From assembly GCA_947253155.1 (NCBI GenBank), contig CAMXYK010000019.1, positions 1 to 18,495 of the forward strand: a DNA stretch of 18,495 nt, written 5' to 3'. The position numbers were made by a program, and so were the translations under genes. This stretch comes from an uncultured Bifidobacteriaceae bacterium (GTDB taxonomy: Bacteria > Actinomycetota > Actinomycetes > Actinomycetales > Bifidobacteriaceae). Positions 13,609 to 18,495 of the stretch are shown piece by piece. Positions within the stretch are counted from its first letter, which is position 1. Every line of letters starts with the position of its first letter. The notes under the pieces are model-generated. The model was not told the DNA's origin. It saw only the letters and a list, made by a program, of their open reading frames with translations, and made no database searches.

Positions 13609-16600
13609 TTAAGCCCGACTTTCTTGATTTTCTGCCTGTTCAATTGCAAACAGCTGCTGAGCATGCTCTTGAATGCTCATCACCTGATAATCGTTGTTCT
13701 TAACAGCTTCAATAGCCATCAAAACTGGAGCGAACTCTGTAATTGTAGTAAATTGTGGAAGATCCGCTGCTACAGCTGCTGCACGAATTGCGTAACCGTC
13801 TGTACGAGACCCTCTCGAATTCGGTGTATTGAGTACCATATCAATCTTACCATTCTCGATAAGCTCTACAACGTTTTTACCAATTCTTTCGTGCGCTTTC
13901 TCGTTATTATGCACATCCTTCGCCGTGTCGCCGCGGCTAGAAAGCTTGTCAACAATCACAGAATCAATGCCATAACGACGAAGCACAGAAGCGGTACCTT
14001 CAGTAGCCCAAATCGTAAAACCAAGCTCTACTAAGCGCACAGCAAGAAGCGGCAATTGCCTCTTATCAGCATCACTTACAGACACAAACACGTTGCCACT
14101 GGTTGGCAAACCGCCCTTGTATGCTGCAAGCTGACTCTTAGCAAAAGCGTGCGGGAAATCACGATCAAAGCCCATAACTTCGCCAGTAGAACGCATCTCT
14201 GGGCCGAGCAAAATATCAACCGTGCGTCCAACAGGAGTGCGGAAACGCTTGAAAGGCAGCACGGAAGCTTTAATAGCAACCTGCTGACCTGGGTGAATGT
14301 CGCCGCCATCTCCCTTTGGAAGAAGAAGACCGCGCTTACGCTGCTGGGCGATTGTTTCACCAGCCATAATTCGAGCAGCCGCTTTAGCAAGAGCAACACC
14401 CGTAGCTTTAGAAGCAAACGGAACCGTGCGTGATGCGCGAGGATTTGCTTCGATTACGTACAAAGTGTTCGCCATAAAAGCGTACTGAACGTTAATAAGA
14501 CCGCGAACCGAGCAGCCGCGAGCAATCGAAAGCGTGCCTTCGCGAAGGCGACGAATTTGATCGTCCGAAAGCGTGCTTGGAGGAAGAGTGCAAGCAGCGT
14601 CACCAGAGTGAACGCCAGCTTCCTCAACATGCTCCATAATGCCGCCAATATAAAGCTCGTTGCCGTCGTAAAGCGCGTCAACGTCGATTTCAATAGCGTC
14701 CTGAAGGAACTTATCAATCAAAAGCGGCGAAGGCAAGCGTCCAGAAACAACAGTGTCTGCACGAGCCTCATCCAAAGCGCGCTCAACATACTTTGCAAGC
14801 TGAGCATCATCGTACACGATTTCCATGCCGCGTCCGCCAAGCACGTAGCTTGGTCGCACAAGAACCGGGTAGCCGATTGCGTGAGCCGCATCCTTTGCTT
14901 CCTCAAGGCTTAAAGCTGTGCCGTAACGAGGAGCATTCATGCCTTCTTGACGAAGAACCTCACCAAAAAGCTCACGATTTTCCGCCAAATCAATAGCCTC
15001 AGGAGTAGTTCCCAAAATTGGAACTCCTGCAGCTTTAAGACGAGCAGCAAGCGAAAGCGGCGTTTGACCACCAAGCTGCACAATCACACCCTTAACAGGA
15101 CCAAGCTTCTTTTCCGCTTCGTAAATTTCAAGCACATCTTCAAAAGTAAGAGGCTCAAAGTAAAGACGGTCAGACATGTCGTAATCTGTAGAAACTGTTT
15201 CAGGATTGCAATTAACCATAATGGTGTCGTAATCCTTACCCAATTCCTGAACAGCGTGAACGCAAGTGTAATCAAACTCAATACCCTGGCCGATTCGGTT
15301 CGGACCAGAACCAAGAATAATCACAGCTTCGCGATCGCGCTTCTTCAACTCGCTTTCGTCAGCGTAGCAAGAATAGTAGTACGGGGTTGCTGCGTCGAAC
15401 TCGGCTGCGCAAGTATCAACCGTCTTATAAACAGGGCGCAAACCGTAAGCCCAACGAAGCTCACGAACCATGTTTTCGCCTTCGTCACCAAGATTACGCA
15501 AATGCGCAATCTGAACGTCCGAAAGGCCAGCAAGCTTAGCGCGCTTCAAAACTTTAGGAGTTAAAGTTTCAGCATCGCGAACTGCGAGCGCAGTCTCATT
15601 AATTTGAGCCAGCTGCTCAACAAACCAAGGGTCGATTTTTGTTGCTGCAAAAATCTGATCCGGTGTTGCCCCACCCCAAAGCGCACGCTGAATTTGCAAG
15701 TAACGGTGCTCCGTTGGCGTGTGCATTTCTTCAAGAAGCTTGACTACTTCTTCCTTACTTGGGCGCTCACCATCCCAGTTAAAGCATGCGTGACGCTTGT
15801 CGATTGAGCGCATTGCTTTTCCAAGAGATTCCTGGAAGTTTCCAGCCAAAGCCATCGCTTCACCAACAGACTTCATAGAAGTTGTAAGCGTGGTGTCTGC
15901 TCCCGGGAACTTTTCGAAAGCAAAACGAGGAATCTTCGTTACAACATAGTCGATTGTTGGCTCGAAGCTTGCAGGAGTTGAGCGAGTAATATCGTTTTGG
16001 ATTTCGTCCAAAGTGTAGCCGAGAGCAAGTTTCGTTGCGATTTTTGCGATTGGGAAGCCGGTTGCTTTGGATGCGAGCGCTGAAGAGCGAGATACGCGCG
16101 GATTCATTTCAATTACGATAATGCGGCCGGTTTGAGGGTTGATTGCGAACTGAATATTGCATCCGCCGGTGTCAACGCCAACGCCTCGAATAATCGCAAT
16201 ACCAATATCGCGCATCTTTTGATACTCGCGGTCTGTAAGAGTAAAGCAAGGAGCTACGGTAATTGAGTCGCCGGTGTGTACGCCTACAGGATCGACGTTT
16301 TCGATTGGGCAAACAACTACGACGTTATCTTTTGCGTCGCGCATAAGCTCAAGCTCAAACTCCTTCCAGCCTTCAATGCCTTCTTCAATAAGCACTTCGT
16401 TGGTTGGAGAATAGTGAATGCCTGCTCCTGCAATTCGGTGAAGCTCTTCTTCGTTATGAGCAATACCAGAGCCGAGTCCGCCCATTGTGAAGCTTGGGCG
16501 TACTACTACCGGGTATCCTAAAGTTTCAACAATTTTGTCTACTTCTTCGATTGAGTGAGCAATAAAAGATTTTGCGCTTTCCGCTCCAGCTTTTTCAACG

Positions 16601-17004
16601 ACTTTTTTGAAAAGCTCACGGTCTTCGCCGCGGTCGATTGCTTCCAAAGAAGCACCAATCAGCTCAACGTTATACTTTTCTAAGATTCCTGCACGGCCCA
16701 AATCCATTGCAGCGTTAAGCGCAGTTTGACCACCGAGCGTTGGAAGAAGCGCATCCGGACGTTCCTTCGCAATAATTCGCTCCAAAATCGAAGTGTCAAT
16801 TGGCTCAATATAAGTTGCGTCAGCAAGCTCCGGATCTGTCATAATCGTAGCCGGGTTGGAATTAACCAAAATTACGCGAATGCCTTCTTCGCGAAGAACT
16901 CGGCAAGCTTGCGTTCCCGAATAATCAAATTCTGCAGCCTGACCAATAACAATCGGGCCGGAACCAATTACCATAACCGACTTAATATCAGTACGTTTTG
17001 GCAT
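13609..17004 (-). CDS. carB: Carbamoyl-phosphate synthase large subunit
   Basis: Builds carbamoyl phosphate from bicarbonate, ammonia delivered by CarA, and two ATP, for arginine and pyrimidine synthesis. The 1131 residues hold two homologous synthetase halves. The first begins VMVIGSGPIVIGQAAEFDYSG, and the second begins near residue 557 with VIILGSGPNRIGQGIEFDYT. Each has the ATP-grasp motifs VVRPSFTMGG / VLVRPSYVLGG and EMNPRVSRSS / EANPRASRT. The MGS-like allosteric domain starts near residue 970 (SVSDADKRQLPLLAVRL). Length slightly exceeds the E. coli enzyme, as is usual in actinobacteria. The ATG follows a weak AAGAGAAA ribosome site, 52 bases after carA. Confidence 0.97.
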   Translation of the reverse strand: MPKRTDIKSVMVIGSGPIVIGQAAEFDYSGTQACRVLREEGIRVILVNSNPATIMTDPELADATYIEPIDTSILERIIAKERPDALLPTLGGQTALNAAMDLGRAGILEKYNVELIGASLEAIDRGEDRELFKKVVEKAGAESAKSFIAHSIEEVDKIVETLGYPVVVRPSFTMGGLGSGIAHNEEELHRIAGAGIHYSPTNEVLIEEGIEGWKEFELELMRDAKDNVVVVCPIENVDPVGVHTGDSITVAPCFTLTDREYQKMRDIGIAIIRGVGVDTGGCNIQFAINPQTGRIIVIEMNPRVSRSSALASKATGFPIAKIATKLALGYTLDEIQNDITRSTPASFEPTIDYVVTKIPRFAFEKFPGADTTLTTSMKSVGEAMALAGNFQESLGKAMRSIDKRHACFNWDGERPSKEEVVKLLEEMHTPTEHRYLQIQRALWGGATPDQIFAATKIDPWFVEQLAQINETALAVRDAETLTPKVLKRAKLAGLSDVQIAHLRNLGDEGENMVRELRWAYGLRPVYKTVDTCAAEFDAATPYYYSCYADESELKKRDREAVIILGSGPNRIGQGIEFDYTCVHAVQELGKDYDTIMVNCNPETVSTDYDMSDRLYFEPLTFEDVLEIYEAEKKLGPVKGVIVQLGGQTPLSLAARLKAAGVPILGTTPEAIDLAENRELFGEVLRQEGMNAPRYGTALSLEEAKDAAHAIGYPVLVRPSYVLGGRGMEIVYDDAQLAKYVERALDEARADTVVSGRLPSPLLIDKFLQDAIEIDVDALYDGNELYIGGIMEHVEEAGVHSGDAACTLPPSTLSDDQIRRLREGTLSIARGCSVRGLINVQYAFMANTLYVIEANPRASRTVPFASKATGVALAKAAARIMAGETIAQQRKRGLLLPKGDGGDIHPGQQVAIKASVLPFKRFRTPVGRTVDILLGPEMRSTGEVMGFDRDFPHAFAKSQLAAYKGGLPTSGNVFVSVSDADKRQLPLLAVRLVELGFTIWATEGTASVLRRYGIDSVIVDKLSSRGDTAKDVHNNEKAHERIGKNVVELIENGKIDMVLNTPNSRGSRTDGYAIRAAAVAADLPQFTTITEFAPVLMAIEAVKNNDYQVMSIQEHAQQLFAIEQAENQESRA

Positions 17005-17035
17005 AGTAAATTTCTCTTTTCCGTAAATATTAAAA

Positions 17036-17073
17036 TCTTACTTGCTTTTTCGAGTATTACTTGCTTTTTCGAG
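17036..17073. repeat. 19-bp duplication of the carA 3' end including its stop codon
   Basis: On the minus strand CTCGAAAAAGCAAGTAATA (17073-17055) is followed by the same 19 bases with one change (17054-17036). The first copy encodes the last five residues and the stop codon of carA. The second is out of frame relative to it. Confidence 0.92.
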
Positions 17074-18268
17074 CGTTTTCGCGCATCAATTCCACAAAGC
17101 GATCAAAGAGATAGGAAGCGTCGTGCGGGCCTGCCGCAGCTTCCGGATGATATTGCACCGAGAATGCTGGAATATCAAGGCATTGCAAGCCTTCTACAAC
17201 ATTGTCGTTCAAGTCAATATGGGAAACTAGCACGCGACCAAAGTGGCCGTTTTCGTAAGGAGATTTAACAGGGCCGTCAAGAGGTGCATCCACTGCAAAT
17301 CCGTGATTGTGAGCAGTAACTTCCACTTTTCCGGTTGTAACGTCTTTTACAGGCTGATTAATACCGCGGTGGCCAAACTTCAGCTTGTAAGTGCCAAAGC
17401 CGAGCGCGCGACCAAGCAGCTGGTTTCCAAAGCAGATTCCAAAGAACGGGTAGCCTGCGTCCAAAACTTTACGCAAAAGCTCAACTTCGCGATTTGCTTT
17501 ACCAGGATCTCCAGGACCGTTCGAGAAGAATACACCGTTCGCGTTAAGCGCTTGCAACGATTCGAAGCTGATTGAGGAGCTTACAACGTGCACGCGGCAG
17601 CCGCGCTCAGCCAAACGGTGAGGAGTCATAGATTTAATACCAAAATCGACTGCTACAACAGTGTAAAGCGGATCTTTTCCTTCAAAATCACCACAAGGCT
17701 CAATCGTATACGTTTCTTTAGTACTTACTTCGTCCGTTAAACGCAAGCCCTGCATTTGAGGAGTCTGCTTAATCTCGTCAACGAAAGAAGCGACGGTACG
17801 AAAAGCCCCGGTTGACGAATCAACCAGGGCCTTATTAGAAAAAATGCCGGCACGCATAACGCCTACCGAGCGTAAATGACGTACCAGCTTTCGAGTATCA
17901 ATACCACTAATGCCAACGATACCTTGCTTTTGTAAATCGTCTTCCAAGGAACCTTCAGCTCGCCAATTGCTAACTACTGGGCTTGGCTCCTTAACTACGT
18001 AACCTGCAACCCAAATGCGATTAGATTCAGGATCTTCGTGATTCATTCCCGTATTACCTATGTGTGGGAATGTTTGAACTACGATTTGTTGATCATAACT
18101 TGGATCAGTTAATGTTTCTTGATAACCAGTCATGCCCGTGGAGAACACAATCTCGGCGCGCGTAGAACCTTGCGCACCAAAAGGCTTACCAACGTAAACC
18201 TGACCATCCTCCAACACCAATACTGCATCATCACTGCCGAATCCGGCAAAGGTGTCGTTATAATCCAC
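17057..18268 (-). CDS. carA: Carbamoyl-phosphate synthase small subunit (glutamine amidotransferase)
   Basis: Hydrolyses glutamine and channels the ammonia to CarB. The 403 residues have the N-terminal CPSase domain with STGMTGYQETLTDPSY and a C-terminal class I amidotransferase domain. The catalytic triad is visible as Cys279 in FGICFGNQ, His374 and Glu376 in QYHPEAAAGPHD, and the oxyanion segment is SNGPGDPG. Length is normal. The start is GTG at 18268-18266 with an AGGGGG ribosome site 5 bases upstream. It heads the carA-carB-pyrF-gmk-rpoZ group, and its promoter is expected in the 227 gene-free bases upstream. The 3' end is duplicated (17036-17073). Confidence 0.96.
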   Translation of the reverse strand: MDYNDTFAGFGSDDAVLVLEDGQVYVGKPFGAQGSTRAEIVFSTGMTGYQETLTDPSYDQQIVVQTFPHIGNTGMNHEDPESNRIWVAGYVVKEPSPVVSNWRAEGSLEDDLQKQGIVGISGIDTRKLVRHLRSVGVMRAGIFSNKALVDSSTGAFRTVASFVDEIKQTPQMQGLRLTDEVSTKETYTIEPCGDFEGKDPLYTVVAVDFGIKSMTPHRLAERGCRVHVVSSSISFESLQALNANGVFFSNGPGDPGKANREVELLRKVLDAGYPFFGICFGNQLLGRALGFGTYKLKFGHRGINQPVKDVTTGKVEVTAHNHGFAVDAPLDGPVKSPYENGHFGRVLVSHIDLNDNVVEGLQCLDIPAFSVQYHPEAAAGPHDASYLFDRFVELMRENARKSK

Positions 18269-18495
18269 CTTAACCCCCTTATGGCTTTAGGATATTCGTG
18301 GCAAGTTTACTCAGGCTGGCGGACGGGCGACGCGCCGGCGGTGGTTATAGAATCTTTGCTGAGTATTTTGTTTGGTGTGGCACGAGTTTTAGTCTCGTAA
18401 TTCTACGTAATTATCTCTTACTTTATGTGGCGCGAGTTTCGGGGGATTTCTCTCCTCGCACGTCCCGTCCTTCGTGCGCTCTGGCTGCTAAAAGA
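18269..18495. other. Gene-free region upstream of carA
   Basis: No coding frame on either strand resembles a known protein. Visible structure includes a 14-base direct repeat TGTGGCRCGAGTTT at 18376-18389 and 18426-18439, exactly 50 bases apart. There is a GC-rich patch at 18317-18343 in otherwise AT-rich DNA. A 6-bp-stem hairpin CGCACG/CGTGCG lies at 18457-18478 with a 10-base loop, and a short ACGAG/CTCGT dyad lies just past the first repeat copy. The carA promoter should be here, but no -35/-10 pair is convincing. No PyrR-type attenuator with a T run is visible. Confidence 0.5.

Noticed and set aside
13567..15564. Several plus-strand open frames opposite carB.
   Set aside because: They mirror the codon pattern of carB, have no recognisable motifs and no supporting start signals.
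18440..18495. A structured RNA gene (for example tmRNA or RNase P RNA) at the window edge.
   Set aside because: There is one short hairpin, but none of the conserved core sequences of these RNAs could be recognised.

Overview
The window looks like a chromosomal stretch of a low-GC member of the Bifidobacteriaceae, most probably Gardnerella. This rests on protein similarity recognised by eye: a bifidobacterial-type omega subunit, an actinobacterial helicase-deficient PriA, and RapZ and WhiA next to pgk-tpi-secG. It also fits the core gene order, an AT-rich base composition for an actinobacterium, and strong AGGAGG ribosome sites. No search was run, so the genus is an inference. All fifteen genes lie on the minus strand and are described here in transcription order, from high to low coordinates.

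18495-17037: a 227-base gene-free stretch precedes carA. carA-carB-pyrF-gmk-rpoZ then run closely spaced (18268-11690) and end at a good terminator (11572-11617). carAB make carbamoyl phosphate. pyrF should make UMP, gmk makes GDP, and rpoZ is the omega subunit of RNA polymerase. metK-priA-aroE-rapZ-whiA follow (11531-4476). Junctions are tight as far as rapZ, with a four-base ATGA overlap between aroE and rapZ, and whiA ends at a perfect-stem terminator (4430-4455). pgk has its own leader (from about 4366). tpiA and secG follow it after a repeat-filled 341-base gap, and secG ends at a terminator (1557-1590). A HAD phosphatase and a GNAT acetyltransferase close the window, with a terminator at 24-46.

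No mobile element, tRNA, rRNA or CRISPR array is visible. The gene set is ordinary housekeeping, but two things stand out. First, PyrF is full length and framed like a working gene, yet its catalytic DxKxxD signature reads D-C-G-H-G-G, so the catalytic Lys and the following Asp are absent. Second, the region is full of short, locus-specific tandem repeats with periods of 10 to 20 bp. Four arrays or duplications include or begin at a stop codon (carA, rpoZ, rapZ, pgk). One duplicates the aroE start codon. Others lengthen the coding sequence with Ser/Glu- or Gln/Asn/Ser-rich runs (aroE, rapZ). A regular 20-bp array sits just upstream of tpiA.
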